Below are positions 1 to 7,724 of a stretch of 64,000 bases of DNA, piece by piece. Made by a program: the position numbers and the translations under genes. The stretch is from Paenarthrobacter sp. DKR-5 (GTDB lineage Bacteria > Actinomycetota > Actinomycetes > Actinomycetales > Micrococcaceae), in contig NZ_JAHBOI010000009.1 in NCBI RefSeq assembly GCF_018531425.1, positions 62,001-126,000 of the forward strand. Reading direction: 5' to 3'. Position 1 is the stretch's first letter, and each line of letters starts with the position of its first letter. Below the pieces are notes generated by a model that worked only from the letters and a program-made list of their open reading frames with translations, was not told where the DNA came from and did not search any database.

Positions 1-37
1 TTATCCCCTACCGTCTTTCGATGTGGAAGGACCCGCA

Positions 38-1384
38 ATGTCTGATCTCTCCTCCTCCGTGGCCACCCCGGAGACAGAGTCTCCGGAAGCAGCTGCCCGG
101 CGTCTTCGCCGAGCCAAGAAGGCCGCTCTGGCCGGCTTCCTGGGCGGCGCCCTCGAGTACTACGACTTCTTCGTTTACGCCACGGCCGCGTCCCTGATCT
201 TCTCGAAGATCTTCTTCCCGTCGGGAGACCCCACCGTGGCATTGCTCTCCTCGTTCGCCACCCTGGGAGTCGCCTACGTCGCCCGGCCTTTCGGCGCCGT
301 GATCTTTGGCCACCTCGGCGACAAGATCGGGCGTAAGAACACCCTGGTGCTCACGCTCGTCCTGATGGGCAGCGCCACGTTCCTCATCGGCATCCTCCCC
401 GACTTCAAGTCCGCCGGCTACCTCGCCCCCGGCCTGCTCGTCCTGCTGCGCCTGATGCAGGGCCTCTCGGCCGGCGCAGAGACCGCAGGCGCTTCCGCCC
501 TGACGATGGAGGAGGCCCCGGCGGGACGCCGCGGATTCTTCGCCAGCTTTGCAATGAGCGGCATCTCGGCGGGCATCGTGCTGGCCTCGCTCGCGTTCCT
601 GCCGGTCGCGGCGATGAGCGAAGCGGACCGTCTCAGCTGGGGCTGGCGCATCCCGTTCTGGCTCTCCATCATCGTGCTGATCGTGGCCTACCTGGTGCGC
701 CGGTCGCTCGAGGAGCCCGAGATTTTCGAGGAGAAGCAGGAAAAGGGTGACCTGGTCAAGCTTCCCTTCGTCAAGATGTTCAGGACCCACCCGGCCCAGT
801 TCTTCCAGGTCGCGCTGATGTCCTTCGAGACCGTGACGAACACCTTCATGCAGTCCTTCGGCCTGGCCTATGCCGTTTCGGTCGGCGTGGACGCCACCAC
901 CATGCTGTGGGTGAGCGTCCTCGGCAACGTGATCGCCGTCGTCTCGCAGCCGGCCCTCGCCCGTCTCTCCGACATTTGGGGACGCCGCAAGGTCTTCGCC
1001 GGCGGCGTCATCGGCTCCGGCCTGATGATCTTCATCTACTTCTCGGTGATCTCCACCGGCAACATCGCCATGATCTTCGTGGTCAGCACCCTCATCACGG
1101 CCGGCACCTACGCGGCATCGAACTCGGTCTACCCGGCGTGGTTCGCCGAGCTCTTCAATGTCCGGGTCCGTTACTCCGGCATGGCGATCGGCCTGCAGGT
1201 CGGCATCCTCTGCGCGGGCTTCACCCCGCTGCTCGGCGCCGCGCTCGTGGGTTCGGTGAAGGCCAACTGGGGACCGGCCGCCTGGATCGTGGCCGCATCC
1301 TCCATCCTGGCGCTGGCCGGCGCGCTGTGGGCCCGCGAAACCAACAAGACGCCGCTGCGCGAGCTCGGCAACCACGTGCACTAA
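38..1384 (+). CDS. MHS-family MFS transporter (metabolite:H+ symporter)
   Basis: Predicted inner-membrane uptake carrier of the metabolite:H+ symporter branch of the major facilitator superfamily; the substrate, probably a small organic acid or zwitterion, cannot be read from sequence. The 448-residue product has about 12 hydrophobic segments, the MHS-type start of TM1 (EYYDFFVYATAAS, from residue 40) and the loop 2-3 signature GHLGDKIGRKN near residue 92. ATG at 38 is preferred to the in-frame GTG at 23 because GGAAGGA (25-31) lies six bases before it. A strong hairpin follows, so it probably ends its transcript; anything upstream is outside the window. Confidence 0.9.
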   Translation: MSDLSSSVATPETESPEAAARRLRRAKKAALAGFLGGALEYYDFFVYATAASLIFSKIFFPSGDPTVALLSSFATLGVAYVARPFGAVIFGHLGDKIGRKNTLVLTLVLMGSATFLIGILPDFKSAGYLAPGLLVLLRLMQGLSAGAETAGASALTMEEAPAGRRGFFASFAMSGISAGIVLASLAFLPVAAMSEADRLSWGWRIPFWLSIIVLIVAYLVRRSLEEPEIFEEKQEKGDLVKLPFVKMFRTHPAQFFQVALMSFETVTNTFMQSFGLAYAVSVGVDATTMLWVSVLGNVIAVVSQPALARLSDIWGRRKVFAGGVIGSGLMIFIYFSVISTGNIAMIFVVSTLITAGTYAASNSVYPAWFAELFNVRVRYSGMAIGLQVGILCAGFTPLLGAALVGSVKANWGPAAWIVAASSILALAGALWARETNKTPLRELGNHVH

Positions 1385-1419
1385 GCGCGATGGTGCGGCG
1401 GCCGCGGGCCGCCACTCCC

Positions 1420-1457
1420 GGGCCGCGGGGCGGTGCTTCGGCGCCGCCCGGCGGCCC
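1420..1457. terminator. GC-rich hairpin after the MHS transporter gene
   Basis: Two nested arms (GGGCCGC/GCGGCCC outside, GGGCGGTGC/GCGCCGCCC inside) close on a TTCG tetraloop, with one G.U pair and one G.G mismatch. It lies 36 bases after the stop codon. No clear T-tract follows, so this is a probable but not classical intrinsic terminator. Confidence 0.5.
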
Positions 1458-1593
1458 ACCGCTTTGTCCGTGCGCGAGCGGTGGAGCGTGCCCGGGTCTT
1501 GCCAACGGAGCAACCACCGTGCCCATGATGGAGGAGGCCCCTCACCGGGGAGGCTGGAACGGCAGACCGCACGATCCAAGGAGAGCATCGGCC

Positions 1594-2067
1594 ATGATCG
1601 CCAAAGAACACCTCAACGACCTGCTCATGCACCCGGGCAATGTGATCGGCTCCGACGGCGAGAAAATCGGCGGCATCGCGCAGATCTACCTCGACGACGG
1701 CACCGACCAGCCGAGCTGGGTGACCGTCAGCACCGGTCTGTTCGGCTCGCACGAGACCTTCATCCCGCTGGCGGGCGCCAGGACCGAGGGCAGCGACATC
1801 ATCGTGCAGTACAGCAAGGACCAGATCAAGGACGCGCCGCGGGTGGACCCGGGCGGCCACCTTGAGCCCGAGGAGGAGGACAAACTCTTCCGGCACTACC
1901 AGCCCGACGGTGGCCAGCTGACCTATTCGGACACCGTCCGGTCCGAGACCGGTGAGGTTCCCGCCGGCTCACCGGAGGCGGGGCGCCCGAGGCTGCGTCC
2001 GTACGACCGCACCGGCACGGAGGGCAGCGCCGAGGGTTTCGAGGAACCCCGCGAACCGCTCGGGTGA
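1594..2067 (+). CDS. PRC-barrel domain protein
   Basis: A 157-residue soluble protein. Residues about 1-80 resemble a PRC-barrel (GNVIGSDGEKIGGIAQIYLDD-like beta strands, then a V-T-V-x-T-G-L-F-G stretch), a small beta fold found in RimM, photosynthetic reaction-centre subunit H and many stress-related bacterial proteins. The remaining 75 residues are acidic and Pro/Gly-rich, probably disordered. ATG at 1594 follows AAGGAGA (1579-1585). No enzymatic motif is visible. The gene stands alone between a hairpin and a convergent small gene. Family assignment is moderately sure; the function is unknown. Confidence 0.75.
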   Translation: MIAKEHLNDLLMHPGNVIGSDGEKIGGIAQIYLDDGTDQPSWVTVSTGLFGSHETFIPLAGARTEGSDIIVQYSKDQIKDAPRVDPGGHLEPEEEDKLFRHYQPDGGQLTYSDTVRSETGEVPAGSPEAGRPRLRPYDRTGTEGSAEGFEEPREPLG

Positions 2068-2074
2068 GCCTGGT

Positions 2075-2221
2075 TCAGCTCACCCGCTCCATGGGGTGAC
2101 CGCAGAAGCAGACGGGAGCGCTGTCCGGGGACTGCGCTCCCGCGGCCGCCTTGACGACAATGATCTCGCACCCGCAGGCCGGGTCCGGACACCGGTACAC
2201 CTCTCCTGTGTGGCGCGACAC
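2075..2221 (-). CDS. Small Cys-rich MymT-like metallothionein
   Basis: A 48-residue ORF starting with GTG. It carries five cysteines in the pattern C-P-D-P-A-C-G-C (residues 11-18) and C-F-C-G (38-41), joined by a short linker and ending M-E-R-V-S. This closely matches Mycobacterium tuberculosis MymT, a Cu(I)-binding metallothionein (C-x4-C-G-C, then C-x-C-G near the C-terminus), but the central Cys pair of MymT is absent. A small zinc ribbon is the main alternative. The start is uncertain: an in-frame GTG at 2200 overlaps the only nearby AGGAGAG. It is convergent with the PRC-barrel gene, 7 bases apart. Confidence 0.6.
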   Translation of the reverse strand: MSRHTGEVYRCPDPACGCEIIVVKAAAGAQSPDSAPVCFCGHPMERVS

Positions 2222-2265
2222 GGCTCACCTGCTCTCCACGCGACCGCCGGCCGGACCGGTGGTTC

Positions 2266-2871
2266 CTAAGCGACCGTTACCGGCTCTTCAGAACGAGAAT
2301 AGCCCTCGGCGCCAGCCGTGAGCAGGGCCCGGTAGCGCTGCGCATGCTCAAGCAGTCCGTCGTCGCCTATCCCCCGCGCCCCGTGAAGCACAAGCGGCTC
2401 GGCCAGGTCCAGGCCGCACAGGTGCGCGGTTGCCTCCAGGGGGCGCAGCAGTTCCGCCATGGTGAACCTGTTGTGGCCCTCCCGGCCGTAGCTCGCCGCC
2501 GGCCCGCCGGTCGAAGTGACCAGCTGCAGCCGCTTGCCGCGCAGCGCATCCCCTCCGGACCCGTAGGCGAAGCCATAGGTGAGCACGCTGTCCATCCACT
2601 CCTTGAGTACTCCCGGAACGGAGTACCAATGCCACGGGAACTGCCACACGAGGGTCTCATGCCGGCGCAGGAGCTGCTGCTCCCGGGCGACGTCGATCCT
2701 CCGGTCGGGATATGCGGCCGAGAGATCGTGGACCGTAACGCCGGGCAGTCCCCCGGCCACCTCGGTCAGCCGCGCTGTGATGCGCGAGCGGGAAAGGTCA
2801 GGATGGGCGACGAGGACGAGCGTACGGCGGTCCGGAGCGCCGGCGCCCCCAGCCGCGGGATCTGACGCCAC
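2266..2871 (-). CDS. NAD(P)H oxidoreductase, flavodoxin-like fold (KefF/MdaB type)
   Basis: A predicted cytosolic FMN or FAD quinone reductase of 201 residues. The N-terminal strand TLVLVAHPDLSRSR and the segment WQFPWHWYSVPGVLKEW (mid-protein), followed by TSTGGPAASY, are typical of the NAD(P)H:quinone oxidoreductase/KefF family, which reduces quinones or other electrophiles by two electrons. The GTG start overlaps the TAG of the upstream gene by one base (TAGTG), so the two genes are translationally coupled. The shared promoter carries two TAGACA palindromes, suggesting induction by a toxic compound. Confidence 0.82.
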   Translation of the reverse strand: MASDPAAGGAGAPDRRTLVLVAHPDLSRSRITARLTEVAGGLPGVTVHDLSAAYPDRRIDVAREQQLLRRHETLVWQFPWHWYSVPGVLKEWMDSVLTYGFAYGSGGDALRGKRLQLVTSTGGPAASYGREGHNRFTMAELLRPLEATAHLCGLDLAEPLVLHGARGIGDDGLLEHAQRYRALLTAGAEGYSRSEEPVTVA

Positions 2872-3551
2872 TAGCGGGCGATCTTGAAGTTGAACGCGGG
2901 CGTGCCGAGAGCGCCCCACAGGCGCAGCCAGATGGGCAGGAGCATTTCGGAGCCGCGGGCGGTGGTGATGTCACCGAGGTCAATGACATCGGTGTGGCCG
3001 AGGCTGCCGAGCAGCTCGGTGACGGCACGCTTGGCGTCGGCGTCGTTCCCCGAGACGAAAACCGAGTGGTCGCCGTCGGCCACACTTCCGGGATCCACCA
3101 TCAGATGGGCGTTCATGGTGTTGAGAGTCTTGACGACCTTGACAGCGGGAAAAGCGCGCTGGATCTGCTCGCCGAGGCTGTCGCTGTTCACCGGGTTCAG
3201 CGACGGCGGCATACCCTGCGAGAAGTCCAGGGGGTTGGCGATGTCCACGAGGATCTTGCCGTCGAGGTTCGCCGCACCGGCTGCTTCCAGGGCCGCAAGG
3301 GACCCGGCTCCGCTGGTCGCGTTGATGACCAGCTCGGACTGCGCCGCCGCGTCGGCGTAGGACGCCAGGGCGACCGCGGCGTGCCCGGCCTGCCACTGAG
3401 CGAACGGAGGGTTGCCCATGCCGTCCGCTTCGGTGCGGGCCACGGTGGACTCGGGATCCCGGGTGCCAACGACGACGTCGTGCCCGCGCTCCGCCAGCGC
3501 GCCAGCGACGGTGCGGCCCACGGTGCCGGTGCCCAGAACTGCGATTTTCAT
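2871..3551 (-). CDS. NAD(P)-binding reductase, F420:NADP oxidoreductase-like
   Basis: A 226-residue Rossmann protein with GTGTVG at residues 7-12 and an N-terminus (MKIAVLGTGTVGRTVA) typical of F420-dependent NADP reductases and related dinucleotide-binding proteins such as YjgF-neighbour and FNO-like enzymes. Whether it uses F420 is not decidable from this sequence. AAAGAAG-type purines precede the ATG. It heads a two-gene unit with the flavodoxin-fold reductase and faces the aldo-keto reductase/TetR unit across a shared 173-base promoter, which suggests joint handling of a reactive carbonyl or quinone. Confidence 0.75.
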   Translation of the reverse strand: MKIAVLGTGTVGRTVAGALAERGHDVVVGTRDPESTVARTEADGMGNPPFAQWQAGHAAVALASYADAAAQSELVINATSGAGSLAALEAAGAANLDGKILVDIANPLDFSQGMPPSLNPVNSDSLGEQIQRAFPAVKVVKTLNTMNAHLMVDPGSVADGDHSVFVSGNDADAKRAVTELLGSLGHTDVIDLGDITTARGSEMLLPIWLRLWGALGTPAFNFKIAR

Positions 3552-3576
3552 GATGGTCTTCTTTCCAGGAATAGGG

Positions 3577-3628
3577 TAGACAGATTTGTCTAGTTGAATG
3601 ATGCGAGCCTAGCAGACAGCTTTGTCTA
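3577..3628. promoter_or_regulatory. Twin TAGACA-N4-TGTCTA palindromic operators
   Basis: A perfect palindrome TAGACA-GATT-TGTCTA spans 3577-3592. A second copy, CAGACA-GCTT-TGTCTA (11 of 12 arm positions), spans 3613-3628, with centres 36 bases apart. Both lie just upstream of the minus-strand reductase start at 3551. The length and symmetry suit a TetR-family dimer; the TetR gene at 4744 is the obvious candidate regulator (inference). Confidence 0.6.
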
Positions 3629-3677
3629 CCCTCAAGCTGTCCGTGCCGTGCGTCCACGCGGCGGCCGGGACCGTTGC

Positions 3678-3703
3678 ACTGACAAAATCTGAATTCTGTC
3701 AGT
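3678..3703. promoter_or_regulatory. ACTGACA-N12-TGTCAGT inverted repeat at the aldo-keto reductase promoter
   Basis: Seven-base perfect arms, 12-base spacer, ending 21 bases before the aldo-keto reductase ATG. Its TGTCAG/CTGACA half-sites resemble the TGTCTA/TAGACA half-sites of the operators 60-100 bases away, so one regulator could bind both with different affinity. Its position over the likely -10/+1 region suggests repression. Confidence 0.5.
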
Positions 3704-3724
3704 AGGATCCCGTACGCTGGATGA

Positions 3725-4744
3725 ATGAGCAGCCAGCCCGCCCTTCTGTCACCTTCCCGCCGCCTCGGGGCCACGGGACCGCAAGTGTCCCCGCTGGGCC
3801 TGGGCCTGATGGGCATGTCCGATCTGTACGGACCCGCCGACGAGGCCGAATCCAAAGCCACAATCCACGCTGCCCTGGATGCCGGCGTCACCCTCCTGGA
3901 CACCGGCGACTTCTACGGCATGGGCCACAACGAACTCCTGCTGCGGGATGCCCTGCGGGGCCGCGACCGCGAGAATGTGGTCGTCAGCGTGAAGTTCGGT
4001 GCCCTCAGGGACCCTGCGGGCGGCTGGAGCGGCGTGGACACGCGCCCTGCCGCCATCAAGAACTTCATCGCGTACACGCTCCGCCGGCTCGGGACCGACT
4101 ACGTGGACATCTACCGCCCGGCGCGCCTGGATAGCTCGGTCCGGGTTGAGGACACGGTCGGGGCGATAGCCGATCTGGTCAAGCAAGGCTACGTCCGCCA
4201 CATCGGCCTCTCCGAGGTCGGGGCGGACACCCTCCGCAAGGCGCACGCGGTGCACCCCGTCTCGGACCTGCAGATCGAGTATTCGCTGATCTCCCGCGGA
4301 ATCGAGAAGTCCATCCTGCCCGCCGCCCGGGAACTGGGCATCGGAGTCACCGCCTACGGCGTGCTCTCCCGGGGGCTCCTCTCCGGGCATTGGTCCCCCG
4401 AGCGGAGCGAGAGCGGCCGCGACTTCCGCTCGCACCTGCCTCGCTTCACGGGGGAAAATCTGGGCCGGAACCTCCACTTGGTGGAAACCCTTCGCGCTCT
4501 CGCCGAGGAGCGCGGCACGACGGTCGCCCAGCTGGCGATTGCGTGGGTGCTCTCGCGCGGCGAGGACATCGTTCCGCTCGTCGGCGCGCGCCGCCGCGAC
4601 CGCCTGGCCGAGTCGCTCGCCGCCGTCGAGGTGGAGCTCAGCGAAGCGGATCTTGCCGCCATTCAAGCTGCCGTCCCGGCGGATGCCGCTGCGGGAACGC
4701 GCTACGACGCCGGACAGATGGCGTTCCTGGACAGCGAGCGCTGA
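3725..4744 (+). CDS. Aldo/keto reductase
   Basis: A 339-residue NADPH-dependent carbonyl reductase of the AKR superfamily (TIM barrel). LGLGLMGMSDLYG, the Asp/Tyr catalytic pair in LLDTGDFYGMGHNE and the Lys in VVVSVKFGA are present. The fourth tetrad position, usually His in a YQxHR-type strand, reads YVDIYRPARLD, so the canonical His is replaced. The C-terminal NADP-binding region contains VPLVGARRRDRL. ATG at 3725 has no convincing ribosome-binding site, and initiation may be close to leaderless. The stop overlaps the TetR start by one base (TGATG). Confidence 0.87.
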   Translation: MSSQPALLSPSRRLGATGPQVSPLGLGLMGMSDLYGPADEAESKATIHAALDAGVTLLDTGDFYGMGHNELLLRDALRGRDRENVVVSVKFGALRDPAGGWSGVDTRPAAIKNFIAYTLRRLGTDYVDIYRPARLDSSVRVEDTVGAIADLVKQGYVRHIGLSEVGADTLRKAHAVHPVSDLQIEYSLISRGIEKSILPAARELGIGVTAYGVLSRGLLSGHWSPERSESGRDFRSHLPRFTGENLGRNLHLVETLRALAEERGTTVAQLAIAWVLSRGEDIVPLVGARRRDRLAESLAAVEVELSEADLAAIQAAVPADAAAGTRYDAGQMAFLDSER

Positions 4745-5346
4745 TGGCCCCAGCTGCCCTCACCACCGAAGCCATTCTGGACGCTGCCGAAGACGTCCTG
4801 CGACGTTACGGGCCGGCGAAGACCACAGTGGTCGATGTCGCCAGGGCCCTCGGGGTGAGCCATGGCAGCGTGTACCGGCACTTCCCGGCCAAGGCTGCCC
4901 TGCAGGACGCCGTCGCCCGGCGGTGGCTGGCCAGGGTGTCTGAACCGCTGGAAGTGACAGCCGACGGCGAGGGGCCGGCCGCCCAACGGCTGCTGCGCTG
5001 GCTGCAGCAGCTGGCAGCCGTCAAGCAGCGGATGGCGCGGGAGGACCCGGAGCTGTTTGCGACCTTCGAGCGTCTCACCGCTGAAGCGAGGGAAGTGGTC
5101 GCCGCGCATGTCGACCAGCTGACCGCACAGGTCTCACGCATTGTGGCGGCGGGCGTGGCCAGTGGAGAGTTCGCGCAAGTGGACCCTCCGACGGCGGGAC
5201 GGGCCGTCCTGCAGGCGACGGCATGGTTCCACCACCCTTCGCACGCCGCCGAATGGCGCAGCCCCGGCATCGGCGCCGAGCTGGATGCCGTGTGGTCGCT
5301 GATCAGTGCCGGCCTGGGCGCGCGGTCGCCGGTCCGCAGGGACTAG
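4744..5346 (+). CDS. TetR/AcrR-family repressor
   Basis: A 200-residue regulator with an N-terminal TetR helix-turn-helix (ILDAAEDVLRRYG, then DVARALGVSHGSVYRHF, about residues 10-50) and a helical ligand-binding C-terminal half ending in a helix with TAWFHHPSHAA. It is co-transcribed with and translationally coupled to the aldo-keto reductase. The most likely targets are the palindromes at 3577-3703 between the two divergent units, giving repression released by the substrate of the reductases. This target assignment is inference from position. Confidence 0.87.
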   Translation: MAPAALTTEAILDAAEDVLRRYGPAKTTVVDVARALGVSHGSVYRHFPAKAALQDAVARRWLARVSEPLEVTADGEGPAAQRLLRWLQQLAAVKQRMAREDPELFATFERLTAEAREVVAAHVDQLTAQVSRIVAAGVASGEFAQVDPPTAGRAVLQATAWFHHPSHAAEWRSPGIGAELDAVWSLISAGLGARSPVRRD

Positions 5347-5744
5347 CCGTGGTGCGGACGGCCAGGCGCCGACTCGTGCCGGGCGCGCACCCGGAACAGC
5401 CCGGCATTGTGGGTCCCCAGGTCGATGAACCCGCCGTCGCCGGAGAGGCTGATGCTGAACACCACCGGCCCGAGGTGGTCCTCGACGTAGGCGTGGATGT
5501 GGTCGCGCAGTTCCCGCACGCCCATCCACGGCAGGACCAGATCAGGCACATGTTCGTTGGACCCGATTCGGGTGAATTCGACGCTGAGGCGGTCCGGCGC
5601 AGCGGAGGTCTGCCGCAGCGGTGGGTGCTCACGGTCCGGAGGGCCGTCCGGAGCCCATCGCTCGGCGACCGCACCCCATCGCCTGGTCCCGGTCGCACTC
5701 CAGGCCCGCTCCCGGCGCGGCGGTAGTCCCGCTGGACTTGTCAT
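5343..5744 (-). CDS. Hypothetical protein
   Basis: A 133-residue soluble protein that I do not recognise. ATG at 5744 follows AGGGGGAG. The first 50 residues are basic and Pro-rich; residues 55-125 form a plausible compact domain (DRLSVEFTRIGSNEH, then LRDHIHAYVEDHLGPV, then GGFIDLGTHNAGLFRV). There is no signal peptide or membrane segment. It converges on the TetR gene and overlaps its stop by three bases. Its promoter faces the SDR gene across a region with a 9-bp inverted repeat. Confidence 0.6.
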   Translation of the reverse strand: MTSPAGLPPRRERAWSATGTRRWGAVAERWAPDGPPDREHPPLRQTSAAPDRLSVEFTRIGSNEHVPDLVLPWMGVRELRDHIHAYVEDHLGPVVFSISLSGDGGFIDLGTHNAGLFRVRARHESAPGRPHHG

Positions 5745-5796
5745 GGCTCCCCCTCGGCAGTGTTGCATCCGAATGAAGGTCCCCAGCCACCAACAT

Positions 5797-5826
5797 CACT
5801 TGATGAAAATATCAATCCATCAAGTG
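5797..5826. promoter_or_regulatory. CACTTGATG-N12-CATCAAGTG inverted repeat
   Basis: A perfect 9-base inverted repeat with a 12-base spacer lies in an AT-rich island between the divergent genes starting at 5744 (minus) and 5897 (plus). The internal TTGAT/ATCAA forms a nested palindrome. No T-run follows, so an operator is more likely than a terminator. The cognate regulator is unknown. Confidence 0.45.
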
Positions 5827-5896
5827 GTTCCATCATCCGTCATGGCGCAGGCTCGGGCAACACTTTTCTTTCTGTTACCGCGGTTACGATGGGCGA

Positions 5897-6712
5897 ATGC
5901 ATGCCAACGGACTGCCACTCGCCGGGCGCACCGCCGTCGTCACCGGGGTGAGCCGCCGCAAAGGGATCGGCTTTGCCGTGGCCTCAAGACTGGCTTCCAT
6001 GGGAGCGAACCTCTTCCTTCACCACTACTCGCCGCACGACGCCGAGCAGCCGTGGGGGGCCGATAGGCCGGAGGACGTCGTCGGCGCCGTGCGGGCGCAG
6101 CTCGCCGAGGGCGCGCGGCTGGGCGATGCCAGTATCGACCTCGCCGCTCCTGACGCCGGAGCTGAGCTCATCGAACAGGCCCGCGCAGCGCTCGGCCACG
6201 TGGACATTTTGGTCTGCAACCATGCCCGGAGCGGCGGGGACGGACGGCTGTCCACCCTGAGCCCGCAGATGCTCGACGCGCACTGGCAGGTCAATACCCG
6301 GTCCACGCTGCTCGCGACCCGGGCGTTCGCTGCCCAGCACGACGGGCGGCCCGGAGGCCGCGTTGTCTGGATGACGTCGGGCCAGACGCAGGGACCGATG
6401 ACGAACGAGATCGCCTACGCCACGTCAAAGGCGGCCTTGGCGGGCATCACGGCGTCGGTGGCGGACGACCTCATTGACCAAGGCATCCTGCTCAATACCG
6501 TCAATCCGGGCCCGGTGAACACCGGCTACCTGAACGAGGGGACCTCCGACCGTCCCTCCGAGACGCTCCGCGCGGTGCTGGAACACTGCCCGACCGGGCG
6601 CTTCGGGGAGCCGGATGACCCGGCTCGACTGATCGCGTGGCTGGTCAGCGACGAAGGTCGCTGGATGGTGGGCCAGGTGCTCAACACCGAAGGCGGGTTC
6701 CGCCGCTGGTGA
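5897..6712 (+). CDS. SDR-family oxidoreductase
   Basis: A 271-residue classical-type short-chain dehydrogenase. The cofactor loop is TGVSRRKGIG (residues 16-25), a variant of TGxxxGIG. The catalytic Ser lies in VVWMTSGQ and the Tyr/Lys pair in AYATSKAAL. The C-terminus (GQVLNTEGGFRRW) is the usual FabG-like tail. The substrate is unknown; related proteins are often annotated as 3-ketoacyl-ACP reductase. A ribokinase gene follows in the same direction after 68 bases, but a LacI-type site lies between them, so they may be controlled separately. Confidence 0.85.
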   Translation: MHANGLPLAGRTAVVTGVSRRKGIGFAVASRLASMGANLFLHHYSPHDAEQPWGADRPEDVVGAVRAQLAEGARLGDASIDLAAPDAGAELIEQARAALGHVDILVCNHARSGGDGRLSTLSPQMLDAHWQVNTRSTLLATRAFAAQHDGRPGGRVVWMTSGQTQGPMTNEIAYATSKAALAGITASVADDLIDQGILLNTVNPGPVNTGYLNEGTSDRPSETLRAVLEHCPTGRFGEPDDPARLIAWLVSDEGRWMVGQVLNTEGGFRRW

Positions 6713-6745
6713 GAGGGCAGCCGGAGGCGGACAAGTCATACCCCG

Positions 6746-6757
6746 GGAATCGTTTCC
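6746..6757. promoter_or_regulatory. LacI/GalR-type operator upstream of the ribokinase gene
   Basis: GGAATCGTTTCC has a central CG flanked by AA/TT and GG/CC, the layout of LacI-family operators (AAxCGxTT core). It ends 23 bases before the ribokinase GTG and overlaps the likely promoter. No LacI-family gene lies in this window. Confidence 0.45.
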
Positions 6758-6780
6758 ACGTCTTGCAAGGAGGATCCGAC

Positions 6781-7692
6781 GTGCGCACGGTCTACGTGGC
6801 AGGAAGCCTGAACATTGACCAGCGGATTCAGGTGCAGTCCCTCCCCCGCGCGGGCGAAACCGTGATCGGTGACAGCCTCGTCCTCGCCCCCGGAGGCAAA
6901 GGCGGCAATCAGGCTGTCGCCGCCGCGCGCAGCGGCGCGCAGGTCACGTTCGTCGGAGCGGTGGGCGACGACGAGCACGGCCGGCTGATCCTCCAGGCCC
7001 TCGCCGAGGCGGAAATCGACTCCGCAGCCGTACTCGTGGACCCCGGCACTCCCACCGGAACGGCTGTCATCCCCGTGGATGAGCACGGCGAGAACGCCAT
7101 CATCGTCTGCCCCGGCGCGAACCGGTCACTGACGGCCGCGCATGTCGAGGAATCCCTTGGTGCGGTGCGTCCGGGCGACGTGCTGGTCCTCCAACTGGAA
7201 GTCCCTGTGGCCACAGTCCGCCGCGCCGCCAGGACGGCCCGCGCCAAGGGGGCCTTCGTGATCCTCAACGCGGCGCCGGCACCAACGTCGGTGGAGCGGT
7301 TGTTCGACGACGTCGACCTTCTGGTCGTCAACGAGCATGAACTCGCCGTCGTCGGCAGGCTCAGCGGCGCCACGGCCGAAGAGCTGGCGGACCGGACCCT
7401 CGAGCTTGCCGGAGCCACGGGAACCGCCGTGATCTGCACGGCGGGCGCGGGCGGCGCTTTCGCAGCGGCGCACGGCACCGTGCAGCACGTCCCCGCTCCG
7501 TCCGTAGCCGCAGTGGACACGACGGGCGCCGGCGACACCTTCGTCGGCTACCTGGCGGCCGCCCTGTTGGCAGCGCCGTCCGACCTGGCCGGCGCACTTG
7601 CCGCCGCCACCGCGGCGGCAGCCCGGGCAGTGACACGGCCGGGTGCCATGGAATCGATCCCGTTCGCTCGCGACCTCAACGCGTCCGGCTGA
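6781..7692 (+). CDS. rbsK: Ribokinase (PfkB family)
   Basis: A 303-residue PfkB-family sugar kinase that phosphorylates ribose or a related pentose or nucleoside sugar with ATP. Both family signatures are present: the substrate-binding APGGKGGNQAVAAARSGA near residue 39 and the C-terminal DTTGAGDTFVGY with the catalytic Asp. NLEHELA-like VVNEHELAVV and ICTAGAGGAF are also typical of ribokinases. GTG at 6781 has an excellent AAGGAGGA (6767-6774). No ribose transporter gene lies nearby. The preceding operator suggests LacI-type control. Confidence 0.88.
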   Translation: MRTVYVAGSLNIDQRIQVQSLPRAGETVIGDSLVLAPGGKGGNQAVAAARSGAQVTFVGAVGDDEHGRLILQALAEAEIDSAAVLVDPGTPTGTAVIPVDEHGENAIIVCPGANRSLTAAHVEESLGAVRPGDVLVLQLEVPVATVRRAARTARAKGAFVILNAAPAPTSVERLFDDVDLLVVNEHELAVVGRLSGATAEELADRTLELAGATGTAVICTAGAGGAFAAAHGTVQHVPAPSVAAVDTTGAGDTFVGYLAAALLAAPSDLAGALAAATAAAARAVTRPGAMESIPFARDLNASG

Positions 7693-7724
7693 CCGGCCGG
7701 ACCGGGCCACCGGTTCCGTCTGCT

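Noticed and set aside
8-1588. 526-codon minus-strand open frame
   Set aside because: Antisense to the MHS transporter; Gly/His/Gln/Asp-rich low-complexity product typical of a high-GC shadow frame, with no family motif.
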